In this document: positions 42,598 through 53,598 of the stretch, piece after piece
Position numbering within the stretch: position 1 is the stretch's first letter
Layout: each line of letters starts with the position of its first letter
Source: Echinometra lucunter
Lineage: Eukaryota; Echinodermata; Echinoidea; Camarodonta; Echinometridae
Assembly: GCA_029962745.1 (NCBI GenBank)
Contig: CM057153.1
Location: 36,809,662-36,873,661 of the forward strand
Length of the DNA: 64,000 nucleotides
Direction of reading: 5' to 3'
Made by a program: the position numbers and the translations under genes
The notes under the pieces: generated by a model
What the model was told of the DNA's origin: nothing
Databases searched by the model: none
The model's input: the letters and a program-made list of their open reading frames with translations, nothing else

Positions 42598-44170
42598 TTC
42601 AAAAATATTTATTCAGGATAAAAAAACATGATCAGCGCAAGGCTGTTTTCCATCATAGTCCTGATTAAAGGACAGACATAGAATATACAACAGAAAGCAA
42701 AAAGCAATAAGTACAAAACGTAAATATAGATCAAGATACACGGGTAATAAATGCTGTACAGAGATTAAAAAGTATACATAAATGTAGCAAGAGAGTTTGA
42801 AGAAAAGGTATAAAGAAAGATGATTGAGAAAAGAGAAAGGGTAAGGAGGTAGGCCTATGAAAGAGAGAGCAAACGGAGTAACTCGAAGAAGGCATAGATG
42901 GAAGAAAGATAGGATAAAGAGAATGGTTGTAAAGAAAGAGAGTGGTCGAAATATAGGAGAGTGTAAGCAAGGACGCTGACGGGCAAAACATAATTACATA
43001 TTTTTAAATAAGTAAACAGCAACGAATTAAACAACAATAATTAAACACCAAGGGAAACATAATCGAAAGTATCTCCAAAATTGAGAAAGATGAAGAGGAA
43101 GGTGATAAAGAGAAGAGAAACAAGTTACAAGGTACTAGGGATAGGAAGGAATGGAAGACAGGTAGGAGAAAAAGAGGTTGAGTTAAAGAAAGGTGAAGAG
43201 GAAACGAAGAACAACAAGGGGGGAAAGGAAAATGCAAATCAACGTGTTACAATACCATCAAAGTAAACTAAACGAATCAACGATTATCAAAATAATCTGG
43301 TGAATGAACATTCAAATAATATTAAAAATTATATCAAGCTAGAAGATTTAAAGTGATTATTTAGAAAAAAAAATTGAGTTTGTAAGATCTTTTGAATGAA
43401 GGAAGGGTATAATGATTTTGCAAGTCATTAGAGAGTTCCACGTTTTGGGGCCTGAATATCTGAAGGATTGTTTGAAGAGTTCCGTATTTGGTTTGGGTAG
43501 GACTACATTTAAAGAATCTGAATTACGGGTATTGAAGCCATGTCTGTCATAGAACATTTCAATTTCATTACATAATCTCACTGGGGCAAAACCATGTATG
43601 CAACGAGATACATAAGTATATTGATAAAGTAATCTCTCCTCGTTTCAAAGTCTTGCCATTTCAGATCTTTAAATAATTTAGAAACGCTAATGTCGCGTGC
43701 ACCAAAATGCTTTGCCACTATACGGGAAGCTCTTTTTGAATTCGGTGTATAAACTCACAGTTTTTTGACGAACAATTACTCCACACAGAACACGCGTAAT
43801 CAATACTAGGTTGGATGGTTGTTTTATAAAGGGTATCAAGTAGGGGGGTGCTTAACGTATTACTTAGTTTCCGCAACGTGAACACTTTATACGATAGGCT
43901 TTTACACAGTTGCTTAACATGGTCGTACTATGTCAAGTGACAATCAATGTTAACACCAAGGTATCTGGTTGAATTGACCTGTTTTAGTTTGGTGCCATTC
44001 AAATTTATAGTTTGGTGCCGTTCAAATTTACATTCAATTGCATCGAGTTATAATTAGCTCGTGTGGAAACCACCAATAACATGTGTTTTATCAATATTAA
44101 CTTTTAGACTGTTATTTTTGTACTACTTATCAATTTCCTTAATGTAAATTTGTAGTTTGGTGCGGATGTA
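42549..44170 (-). mobile_element. 5'-truncated LINE (different subfamily, TTTA tail)
   Basis: - strand translation from about 44170 gives LKVNIDKTHVIGG, QVNSTRYLGVNIDCHLT, DHVKQLCKSLSYKVFTLRKL, TIQPSIDYACSVWSNCSSKN, FGARDISVSKLFKDLKWQDF and, in the last intact frame (43357-43581), NVVLPKPNTELFKQSFRYSG followed by PKTWNSL. This is the thumb/C-terminal region of a non-LTR reverse transcriptase, with several frameshifts and stops. The 3' UTR (42600-43356) is A/G-rich on the + strand. The element ends in a long TTTA repeat (42552-42599), with a stem-loop at 42628-42656 near its 3' end. Sequence and tail differ from the copy at 25.9-27.2 kb, so this is a separate lineage. A short repeat at 43984-44038 (KLNGTK region) suggests a local duplication. 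Confidence 0.83.
42552..42599. repeat. (TTTA)n, 3' tail of the LINE at 42.5-44.2 kb
   Basis: About 12 TTTA units abutting the LINE 3' UTR. On the element strand this is TAAA, a usual kind of LINE terminal repeat. Confidence 0.9.
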
Positions 44171-44924
44171 AGATGAAAGAGTGAGATATAGACAAAATAT
44201 ATTTTTTGACAGAACTTTAGCCTTTGAATATTACAAATTACCTAACAATATTATATTACAATATAATTACTAGCTTATAAAATCCGCAAAATTTGTGCTT
44301 TTATTTTGTCTCTCTTGAGACGATAAACATTAGTGACCGGCAGTCCAAATATGCAACAACAACAACAACAGTTGTTAAACCCGGATGGTGCCTCGACACG
44401 AAGCAATTGCAGAAGTATCCGTTGAGCGACCATCTGTGATATTATCTCGTTTGAAGAGCGTTAAAAGGAGACAAAAACCCTTTCCTTCCGATCGAGTCAA
44501 CAGCTCTCTCCAATTTCATCACATGAGCTGTTCTCTGCTTCACGCTTGTCGGCTCAAGCCCCCGTACCGATGAGAGTTGGGATTATCAACTCATTCTAGC
44601 AAAAAATCCTTCATGATCACTCGATGATTACTCTTGTCATCAACTCGCACTCATCGCACAGACTCCGCCACTATACTAAAGGAGGCCTTTGGACTGTCTC
44701 GGCCATGTCATGCATAATGTCAGATGCTCTCTTATAAGAACCTTGCCTTCGTAGGTGTCAAGAACCTTGTTTGATTAGATCTTCTCGACATGTTACGTAT
44801 TGATATAATTATATCGAGATGCGTGCATTTTGTAGAATGGTCTAAATTATATACCCATGATATACCATTGCTTTTTATCGTTTCTAATTTGTACTCCTCT
44901 TCTCCTCCCACTCCCCTTCCTCCC

Positions 44925-44934
44925 TCCCCCCCCC

Positions 44935-44967
<33 letters not shown>

Positions 44968-44968
44968 A
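44925..44968. repeat. Poly-C and (CT)n microsatellite
   Basis: CCCCTCCCTCCCCCCCCC followed by CTCTCTTT and about 13 CT units. Confidence 0.9.
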
Positions 44969-45497
44969 CTCACTCAATCTTTCCATTATATTTCCCATCT
45001 ATCAAAATTGTAAATGTTGTCTCATTTCAAACACTCAATAGAATCGAATTTATTGATTGTTTAAAACATATCTATACCAACTTTGTGCCTTGTTCTAGTT
45101 ATTTTTCTCTATCTTATATCGTTGAGAATGTAGAGGGAACATTTTTCTGAAGTTTTTTTTTTTTTGTTCATATTATGATTTATTGATGTTTAAAATGCTC
45201 ATTATCAGAGCCCTTAAAATGGAATCTTAACCTAGTCCCATTTGGATAACGTTGGTAGATCTTAAGATTTTTGTTTATTTCTCGATTACCAATATCTGCT
45301 CAAGACATCCCCTTAGCAATTTTATGTAATATATTGTAAATCTGTTTTAAAACCAATGTGACATGAAAACCCTCGAACAAGTAATCAGCTTGCATAATAT
45401 ACTCAGAATTACTTTCTTAAAATAACATCTAATGATAAGAATGATAATAACAATAATAACAATTATAATCCTAATGATGATAATAGCTGTAATAAAA

Positions 45498-45625
45498 TGA
45501 TGATGGTGATGATGATGATGATGATAATGATGATGATAATGATAATAATGATATTAGTAATGAGAATGATAGTTATAATGATAATTATAATCTGGTGAGC
45601 CAGAATTTCTGGATTGAAAAAGAGC

Positions 45626-45661
<36 letters not shown>
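45498..45661. repeat. (GAT/AAT)n and (GA)n microsatellites
   Basis: GATGAT/GATAAT repeats (45498-45590) followed after a short gap by GA repeats (45623-45661). Confidence 0.88.
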
Positions 45662-46238
45662 TTTAATTACTTGATTGCCAAAGGATGAAGTGCAATTATT
45701 GAATTCTTGTATACTTATTCTTTTATAATAATAATATTCATTGTGTGGGTAGACCCATCAGTATTACTACTGCTCAACCAGCGCACCCTGCAATTATCAT
45801 TAATTATTATTATACAGGACCCGCCAGCTACTCATAAAAGGAAAATGCTATTATCATCAATGTTCTTAGATTTATTGTTTGTTGGCTTTTAGACCCATTG
45901 TAAATAATAAAAAAATTATGTTTGTGCTTCTTTCCTCAACATGCTGAAACCTTAATTTCGTTTGCAGAAAAGAATTATCCAAAGAAACTCAAGTTATAGC
46001 TCTCTGATTTTAAACGTTCGTATGGTGAGTGCATTCTGGTATAGAAAGATAATGGTTTGATTTCACCGTCTTATGTTGCGGTAAGATTTCCGCTCACTTC
46101 CCAGCCTAAACCCAGGGGAAACTTCATTATATTCTTCCCCGTAGCATATCATACTGCCAGTCCCTGGCAAGAAAGAAAAAAAAACGTCGCAACGTATAAC
46201 CCGCGTAAATATCATAATAAGTGCGCCCAGAAAAGAGA

Positions 46239-46258
46239 CACGTGATCGGCTGACGTCA
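46239..46258. promoter_or_regulatory. Candidate CRE plus E-box upstream of PDE1
   Basis: A perfect palindromic cAMP response element TGACGTCA (46251-46258) lies 6 bases after a perfect E-box CACGTG (46239-46244), within a locally CpG-containing patch (about 46200-46300). It is about 3.1 kb upstream of the first PDE1 exon I could place. Full CREs are recognised by CREB/ATF factors. Its presence upstream of a cAMP-hydrolysing enzyme gene is suggestive, but an 8-mer can occur by chance and no TATA box or initiator was recognised. Confidence 0.3.
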
Positions 46259-47281
46259 TTGGCGCATACGCACAGACCCCCGGGCTATTTGACGGGGGGC
46301 ACATGGAGGGACTAGATGCTGTAGCTCCAAGATTGAAATAATATGGCTGCTAGTATGTGTGTTTTATTCATAGATCATAACATTGCATGCGTCGTATACA
46401 AATCTGCATATGGAATCGTTCACCACAGAAAGTCCATTTATTATTATCCATTTCATATCGTCCCGTGGAGACGGGTGATTTTTTTAGATGGTAGAATTGA
46501 AAACCATAAAACCGATCATTCTCTTTCTATCGGGCCTCGATTATCATTACATTGCCATTTTTCATGCGAAAGTGACTCGGTGAGGATAGGCAATTTGGAG
46601 TGTCCTATATACATCAGTGCGAATAAATTGGAAAATACGAGCTCGTTTTATGCATAATGCTAGAGGCAGAAATGTCGCAAGCAGCATTCTCCTCCGCATG
46701 AGATGCTACTTTGGCGGGCAAAGATGCTCTTTCATTGTCACCCTATGATATTTTGACATGCATAATAATGTGTATGTCTGCAAGGTGAGAGGCATTATGT
46801 TTATTTATTCCATTGAAGTTCGAGAAACAGGAGAATAAAAAAAATACAGGAGAAAACAAAAACAACAACAACAAATCCTCCACAAGGAGAATAAAAAAAA
46901 CACCCCAAAGTAAACAGGAGAATACCAAAAAAAAAAAAACCAAAAAAATTCCTCCACAATTATCCAAGGATAATGGTAGAACAGTCACCGGAATGAGAAA
47001 TGAAGCTTGAATGCAAGATTTGACAGTTTCTCTGCTTATGATGAGAGGGGATTGTCAAGTGCAGTATCAAAAGAAGTGACTTCACATTTAAAAAAAAAAA
47101 TACATGAAATGGAGTTAATTAACATGTCTTCATCGCGTGGTTGGAAATTTCTGTGACCACAACATATTTTGTTCAGTCACCAATCTAAATTAATTCGACT
47201 TTCGTCCTTCTCTTTATCTTCCTTATGCTTTCAATGCAAATTTTTCATCTCTGAATTTATCAGTTTGGGGTAATAAGGTAA

Positions 47282-47549
47282 CACTATGAACATGACGGAC
47301 AAAGAAAGCGGACAAAATAAACAACCTCTCATTCTACCCTTCACAATGGTTCTGGAAGTCAAAAGAACATCCCTTCACTGCTATTATCTAAAATATGCGG
47401 AACAGGTGTAACATGCATATTCACCTGGAACTACTGATTAAACATAATAGCAGTGAAGGGATGTTCTCTTGACTACTAGAACCATTGTGAAGGGTAGAAT
47501 GAGAGGTTGTTTATTTTGTCCACTTTCTTTGTCAGTCATGTTCATAGTG
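47282..47549. mobile_element. CACTA-type foldback MITE, copy 1
   Basis: A 268-base palindromic element. Both ends read CACTATGAACATGAC inward, the arms are about 106 bases long with only a few mismatches, and a loop of about 55 bases separates them. The flanks carry a 3-bp duplication TAA (47279-47281, 47550-47552). CACTA termini plus a 3-bp target duplication are hallmarks of the CACTA (EnSpm) superfamily. There is no coding capacity. About 1.8 kb upstream of the first PDE1 exon placed here. Confidence 0.85.
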
Positions 47550-47939
47550 TAAATGCATGATTGAATATTACATTTCTGCTTTGCGAAGATTTTATTCCAG
47601 CCCCTTGTTTGATGAAAAATTACCCAGAAATTTGTTAAGTGTAAAAAGAGATATATAAACTGCGCATAGTGTAAATCAACAATGCCTGATATAATAAATT
47701 TTTATGTGGCCAGCTAGTTGCAAAGTCTAGTTTACTCCCACTCATCCCACTTGACTTGCGGTCTTACATAAGTCAAGTGCTTGAATCACACATATTTGAC
47801 TTTTAGCTCTTGTCTCTCTTCTCAATAGCAGTTCAAATTGAATTTGGCCCGATCCTTCTAGCGGTAATTATTGGTGGTAACATGGTACCAATGAACATTA
47901 GCAGATTCCTCTCTCTTTTTTTTTTTTTGAAACACCACA

Positions 47940-48084
47940 GGCCCCGTTTCATAAACTTGTTATCAGTAACAACTGCCACATTTCTATGACAAATTTGCTC
48001 TCAGCCAATCAGATGCAAGGATTCCAGTAGCTTATAACAGTTATTGCAACTTGTTATTGATAACAAGTTTAATGAAACAGGGCC
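47940..48084. mobile_element. Short MITE with GGCCCCGTTTCATAAAC ends
   Basis: Terminal inverted repeats GGCCCCGTTTCATAAACTTG and the complement of the right end (GGCCCTGTTTCATTAAACTTG) continue through TTATCAGTAACAA / TTATCAATAACAA. Length is 145 bases, with CAATCAGATGCAAGGAT in the middle. No clear target duplication. It is only 391 bases right of CACTA-type copy 1. Confidence 0.65.
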
Positions 48085-48299
48085 AGACTGAAATAATAGA
48101 TGTCTTATTTTCACTTATCTAGATATCCGTCTGGTGAATTTTAAAGTGCGCCTTTTTTTCTTTTCTTTTCTTTTTTTTTTTTTGCTAGGCTTTCGCCAGG
48201 TTTTCGCAAATTTTTCTACATTTTTTTTGTTATTGAGCAGGAAAAAACACGTGGTTACCGCTAGCCTTGCAAACTGGTTTTGCCTTGGGGGGGGGGGGG

Positions 48300-48397
48300 A
48301 CTCTGACCCTCCTTTCCTCTCCTCATCCTCTCTCTCTTTCTCTGTCTCTTTCTATCTCTCTCTCCCTCTGTCTTTCTATCTTTCTCTCTCTATCATT
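48300..48397. repeat. CT-rich microsatellite after a G-run
   Basis: A 13-base G-run at about 48287-48299 precedes about 100 bases of TCTC/TTTCTC pyrimidines. Confidence 0.85.
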
Positions 48398-49363
48398 GCC
48401 ACGTTCGTATACCTGGGAGAGATTCATCAGTGACAGATGAAAACCAAATGGATCAATAGCTGATATCTCACCGTGTCTCATGCTTGCGATGTGAGGTATC
48501 TCTGAACAGGTGTTTTCTCGGCTACTTTCATTGTGGTTGCCGCGCTGAAATCAATGGCTCTAATGCAAACCACATACACATCCCACATACATGAGAATAT
48601 ATACCCTGCACAGATTTCCCACCAACCAATAGCCTTGGTCCATTCTGAACTTGGTGACAAACTGCATGTGGATTTAACCTCTAGTGCAAGAAAGGAGAAC
48701 TTCAATGAAATCAGCTTCATACCTACTTAATAAACTTCACCTTGAAACGTCCAGAAATATTACGTGTGCTGAATATCTGAAAGCAATGTATTTATTTCAC
48801 TTCATATTCTGCACATGTCCCAAATTTCCATCATATCAAGTTTTGAAATATTCATTTGCATGATAATATTTTTTTCTCTTTACCTACAAAAATATATCTT
48901 CGTATATTTGTAAGATACTTTTTAATTTTTTTGCCATGATTATTTAATGCCAAATGGTGTGTCTGCATTTCGTTCAACTGACCAAATCATCTTCACGTTT
49001 TCTAATGTGAACTATTTTGAAATTCCAATTTGTACACAAATCGGAAATAATAATATTTTATACGATTTTTCTTTCATGCTTCAAGGAAAAACGTTTTTTT
49101 TTTTACACTTTTCTTGCCATTTCATCAGACAAACTTTATTTTTGGAAACTTAGCTCTTTTATTTTGCTGAGGAATACGTATGTTTCAAAAATTGTATCAA
49201 AGTTGTGAAAACGGTGATGACTAATGGATACAGCATACAAGCTTGGGCGAAATTATATTAAATTCTACCTCATAAATTGACACATAAACTGCATGACACA
49301 TGCACACGTATACATTGTATCAGTGCTTATTTCATTCCTTCTTCTCTTTACCATGTTTTACAG

Positions 49364-49432
49364 TTGCCAATCCACCGAACAATGCAAGTAAAGAAAGCCC
49401 CAGCAGTCCAAGAGGGAGAGTGGATGGAAAAA
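49364..49432 (+). CDS. PDE1: PDE1 candidate upstream coding exon (N-terminal, variable region)
   Basis: A 69-base candidate exon with a pyrimidine-rich acceptor ending in ACAG at 49360-49363 and a strong GTAAGT donor at 49433. Only one frame is useful: two bases finish a codon, 22 codons follow (ANPPNNASKESPSSPRGRVD, then GK), and one A remains. That A joins AA at 49887 to make Lys and continues the PDE1 frame exactly. The peptide is Ser/Pro/Asn-rich and low-complexity, as expected for the poorly conserved PDE1 N-terminus, so homology cannot confirm it. Splice-site quality and phase agreement are the evidence. If it is not used, translation could instead begin at the ATG at 49889. Confidence 0.6.
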
Positions 49433-49886
49433 GTAAGTAAATGAAAGCGCTTTTTTTCTTTTGCTTTTTATTTTTTTTTTTAATTTTTTTAGAAATGACA
49501 CACATCCGCTTCAGCAATTTATTTTTGTTATCGTTTTCAAATCAGTCCTGTTAGGCTAAATCACTCATGTTGGTAATGAATTACCCTATGATTTATTTTT
49601 AAAAATTTTACTTACCTCTTTTGGGACGGAACACCCTGTCAGCAAAAATGCTGTTTTTCGTAGGGGTCCTCCTGCTGTGGAGATTTCCAAATTATGTTCT
49701 GCATTTCTTTCTTTGCATCTTTCAATACAGAAGTAACGTACAAGATCATAGAGAAAAGAAATATGCAATTTTTTAATATTCCCGCCACATCGTTTAACGT
49801 ACAAATTGAGAAGAGGATGATAGAATTTGTTAATTAAACTTTACGATTCGTTTTCTTATTTTCTTCTTCCACTTCCTTCAATGCAG

Positions 49887-50163
49887 AAATGGAGTATAGG
49901 ATAATAAAGAAGACAGACACGAAACGGAGATTGAGGCGGCAGGATTCACAATCGATGGACGAAGAGTCCCTAGCCAGCATTGATCTCGAAGTCAGCGAGT
50001 CCATGCCCCCTGCCACCTCCCCACAGGGGGCCGTTCTAGCTGCCTTACGTCTCCGAAGTCTGGTTTTAAGGTTAGAGAGGGAGGACGTATCCAAGAAGTA
50101 CCTGAAAGAAAACTTGGAGTATGCTGCCTCTGTCCTAGACACCCTCAAGCAAGATGAAACAAG
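49887..50163 (+). CDS. PDE1: PDE1 exon: calmodulin-binding/autoinhibitory region and start of PDE1 N-terminal domain
   Basis: A 277-base exon between a pyrimidine-rich CAG acceptor (to 49886) and donor GTAAGC (from 50164). It encodes a basic stretch (KKTDTKRRLRRQ), a Ser/Glu-rich linker, and then the part I recognise: LRLRSLVLRLERED followed by LKENLEYAASVLDTLKQDETR. This matches the conserved PDE1 N-terminal segment, where an LRSLV-x-LER helix precedes a K-NLEYAA-VL helix ending in DETR. In PDE1 proteins this neighbourhood carries a calmodulin-binding segment and autoinhibitory sequence. The basic segment is a plausible extra calmodulin contact (inference). The exon ends with AG of an Arg codon. 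An internal ATG at 49889 could serve as an alternative start. The opposite-strand reading frame here is a shadow. Confidence 0.93.
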
Positions 50164-50265
50164 GTAAGCAACACCCAACAACAAACTCTTGCTGTTTTGC
50201 CTTTACCTTTTGTTGTCCTTACACATCCGTTCATTTTAAGGAAGCCGAGGTAAGTGAATAATTAT

Positions 50266-50439
50266 GGGGTGTTGCAAGAAGGTTGCAATCAATTGCAAAT
50301 AATTGCTCATTTTGACACAACGATTCTGATTGGCTCAGGGTCTGCCCTTTTAAGAAGACATGCATGCAACAATGATTTTGATTGGCCAGTGACAATCAGT
50401 TGAAACTTGCAATCGATTGCAACTTTCTTGCAACACCCC
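50266..50439. mobile_element. Short MITE with GGGGTGTTGCAAGAA ends, in PDE1 intron
   Basis: Inverted termini GGGGTGTTGCAAGAA-GGTTGCAATCAATTGCAA and the complement of TTGCAATCGATTGCAACTTTCTTGCAACACCCC. The interior contains two inverted GATT(C/T)TGATTGGC segments. It begins 103 bases after the donor of PDE1 exon 49887-50163. No target duplication was resolved (flanks TTAT and TAAG). Confidence 0.7.
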
Positions 50440-52465
50440 TAAGTTGTATACAGACTAAGCATTCTGAGGAAGAAGATTTGCTCAATTGCATAAGTTTCTG
50501 AAGAGGTGGGCATCACCTTCTTTTGTTTATAAACGTTAGTGGGTTTTTTTTTCTTCTGTATACCATTTATCGTTTAGAAAAAAAATTCTTTATCTGAAAG
50601 AAATTAAACCAGATTAACTGTGATTATCCCTCAATCCTTAATCTCTCTTAATTTTCCCCTCTAGTCTCTGCCAATCTTGGAGTAGTACTCCCGTAAAAAT
50701 TGCCAAAATTCTTTTTTTTTTTCGCTCCATACATGCTTCTAAAATGCTTTGGTTCTCACCAATCACCCCTCTTTTTAGCTCTGCCTTCCTTCTTGATCTT
50801 GACTCTCCACACGCATCTCGGTTCATGTTACAGTTCTAAGCAGTAGTGGAAGGTATAAGCACATTCGCCATATTCCTGATGAAAGATGGCAATGATTATT
50901 TCAGATTGTTGCAAAAACAAATCTTCGGGAAAAAATCTCCTCTTTGGCAGGCCAATCAGCGTAAAATTTCAATTTGCAAAGGAAAGAGAATAGAAAATAT
51001 ACAACAAAAGCGCGCGTAATATATTGCCATCGTCTGTTGAAAACCCATTAGATTGGATTTATAGGTAAACACATAAATTTCTCTTGAAATATTCGTTCGG
51101 GATGTGGAATTGTTTGTTTAAGTCATGCCAGACAAATTTGAAATGTATACTATACCACGTGGACATAAAGCAGAGGACTTACGTCACCAAAATGCCACAC
51201 CTGGTTAAATCTGCGCTTACTTTGATAGGCGGCATGTAAACACCATTTGTCATTTTGGCATGTATCAGTTTTAAAAAAGTTTTAAATGTTTTATGATGTT
51301 CAGCTACTGATTATGTATGGTTTAGTAAAGGATAATATCAATAAAGTTCCACAAATAGACAAGTGCGTCCTAAATGTTATTCTTACACAAAGAAAATGTC
51401 TACATTAATACAACAAGTCATAAAATTTACAGATTGATATAAGTTGGCTCAATACTACAAATTCTTATACAGGTCCGTTAAGATGGAAGTACTTGTCTTC
51501 ATAATAATCTTCTTTTTTTTTTTAATACAGATGGATGAACTATAAATTCTGGGGGGGAAAGGGATGTGGAGAGTCACTGAAACATGATTAAATGACCAAA
51601 AAGATTCTCATCTTCGAGTTTCTTTTTTATGTTCTTGCTTTAGCAGCCTTTATACAGACCAAAGTTGTAATTAAGATATCGATTGAAATAATAAGATGTA
51701 TGCGTTCCTACCAAAAGCTATGAATTCCATTCCCCCTTCCTTTTCATAAATATATTCCATTTTCTATATTCATTTGTATCTGTAAATTTCTAATAATCAT
51801 GTATGACTCGAACGATCTTCCGCAGACATTCGCCTGCCCATTTTCGTCTTGAGTTCTCGCAGCTGCGATGAATAATTCAGTAGGATCCTAAACGACGCAA
51901 TTCTTAGCATAGCCTCGGGCAAGGCCTACTTATGCCAGGTTCTACACTTGGGACCACGAGGTGAACAAATGGGCATAGGCTAGGCGTGTATTCAATGCAA
52001 GCTGCTCAATTATTAAAAGCTGGACACGTAAAGGCACTGAATGCGAGCTCCGAATGCTGCAAAAGGCCTCTTTATCATTTCCATTCCTTAACAAATATTC
52101 ACTTTCTTAAAGATAGGCGATAATTTGAAACAGTGCACAAAGAAAAAACAAAGTCGTAGTCAAATGTTAGAATACAATTATAACTTTTATAAAATACAAA
52201 TAGTGAAATTAAAAGAGGTGCAATAGATTGTCCGATGGCTCTGTTCCAGATTGTTACTTCAACTGTGTAGCTTGGAATTTCTCAGTTCATTCATTCATTC
52301 AGGTTCATTCGGGTGTATTTTATTTTTTGAAAAATTTCGAAGTAGCAGACCAAGGATTCATCACATTGACTTTACAATTAAAAAGCTTTATGATTAGAAC
52401 TGATGTAATAAAATAATGAACAACAAAATAGAAGATAAAAATACATTAACATTCATATCAGATAT

Positions 52466-52686
52466 GGGGATAGAGCCTTTTCTTCGGTCGCTCCGCGCCT
52501 TTGGAACTCTTTACCAATCCAACTTCGTAATTGTACCTGAAACCTTCAAATCAGAACTCAAAACCTATCTTTTCCAGCAACTATGAGAAGAATATGTGAC
52601 ATGCTGAGGTAGCCGGGCGCCTTTGAATGTTCCTACAGATGAATGGAGCTATACAAATGCTGTTCACCATCAATCAAAGAAATAGA
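52466..52686 (+). mobile_element. LINE 3' tail (RT C-terminus and 3' UTR) in PDE1 intron
   Basis: The + strand reads GDRAFSSVAPRLWNSLPIQL then RNC. A one-base shift follows near 52537, and then ETFKSELKTYLFQQL ends at a TGA (52584-52586). AFS-VAPRLWNSLP followed by FKS-LKTYLF is the highly recurrent C-terminus of CR1/L2/Rex-type LINE reverse transcriptases. The following 100 bases (GGGCGCCTTTGAA ... GGAGCTATACAAATGC) look like the matching 3' UTR. Only about 220 bases survive. It has the same orientation as the host gene and sits in the 6.7-kb intron. Confidence 0.75.
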
Positions 52687-53598
52687 ACTACTGCACATTA
52701 ACATTTGAAGAAGTATGATATTGAAATGTGAAATTGTAATGTAATAGTTATGAATGCAAAGTTATCAATAATTCAATTTATATTCATGTATAAAGAAGTA
52801 TTCTGACATAAGTTAAAATTTAGACATGTTAGAATAGCAATTTGATTGAACAAAAAAATAAGTAAAGAAAAAAAAATGAGCATTACCAACACAGATTTAA
52901 GTTGACCGATAGTATTTGTCAAAAAAATTGTCAAAGAATTATTTTCAAAGTAGATTATTGGTAATACGTGATCACGACCCTGATAATAAATTAAGATGCA
53001 AACCCAAACACCTCTACCCTATTTCCCTGATCCTGACAATAAAAAACAAAGGCGTCACACCCCTTTAAAGAGTCCAGAGGGGACTCTCTGTAATCTCAGC
53101 ATGCTCAGTCAACATTGTGACAGGCCTGTCAGCTCTCAGACAGTCAAGTCCCAAGCTTAGGGCTAGACCTAACCGATATCAACCCATGCTTGAAAATAAA
53201 ATGTGAAAAGAACCTTCTCCTAAGATAATAATTCTAGTTTTGATCACGGTTCCAGTAGAAAGTTAAGACTTACAAATTTGTGCTTTCTCAAATATAAATG
53301 AAGAAAATATTTCAGAATTTCTTTGTTGAGGTTAAAAATCTACTGATTAGAACTGAATAAAAGTATAACTTCCGAAAATTCATCAGTTGCTCGTTTTTAC
53401 ATACTGATATTACGAAAGCTTCCAGATGGAATGACCGAGTTTTCGAAAACTAAAATTTGGTAGGATGCTGAATAGAACTCAGTGGAACTACTTGAACTTG
53501 GGTATGAAGGACAATAAAGGTTTTGGAATCCCCCTCTTTGCTATCCACGTTTCGAATTTTTAGTGTGCAATGATACTCTTGAAGACAACAATATTGTA

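Larger units (their letters stand above)
44171..46200. other. No gene recognised
   Basis: A (CAA)n run at 44356-44370, then microsatellites. The frame 44385-44573 shows no family motif and no donor in a useful phase. Confidence 0.65.
46300..49363. other. Upstream region of PDE1; two MITEs, no placed exon
   Basis: Holds the foldback elements at 47282 and 47940, A-rich (46836-46950) and CT-rich stretches. The frames at 46343-46657 and 48533-48730 are unassigned. One or more upstream PDE1 exons are expected here or further left, because the exon at 49364 begins inside a codon. Confidence 0.6.

Noticed and set aside
46343..46657. 104-codon + strand frame starting MAASMCVLFIDHN, downstream of the CRE, tested as a PDE1 first exon
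   Set aside because: No family resemblance. The only reasonable donor (TCG|GTGAGG near 46579) exits in phase 0, which is incompatible with the phase required at 49364.
49834..50184. 116-codon opposite-strand frame
   Set aside because: Shadow of the PDE1 exon 49887-50163.
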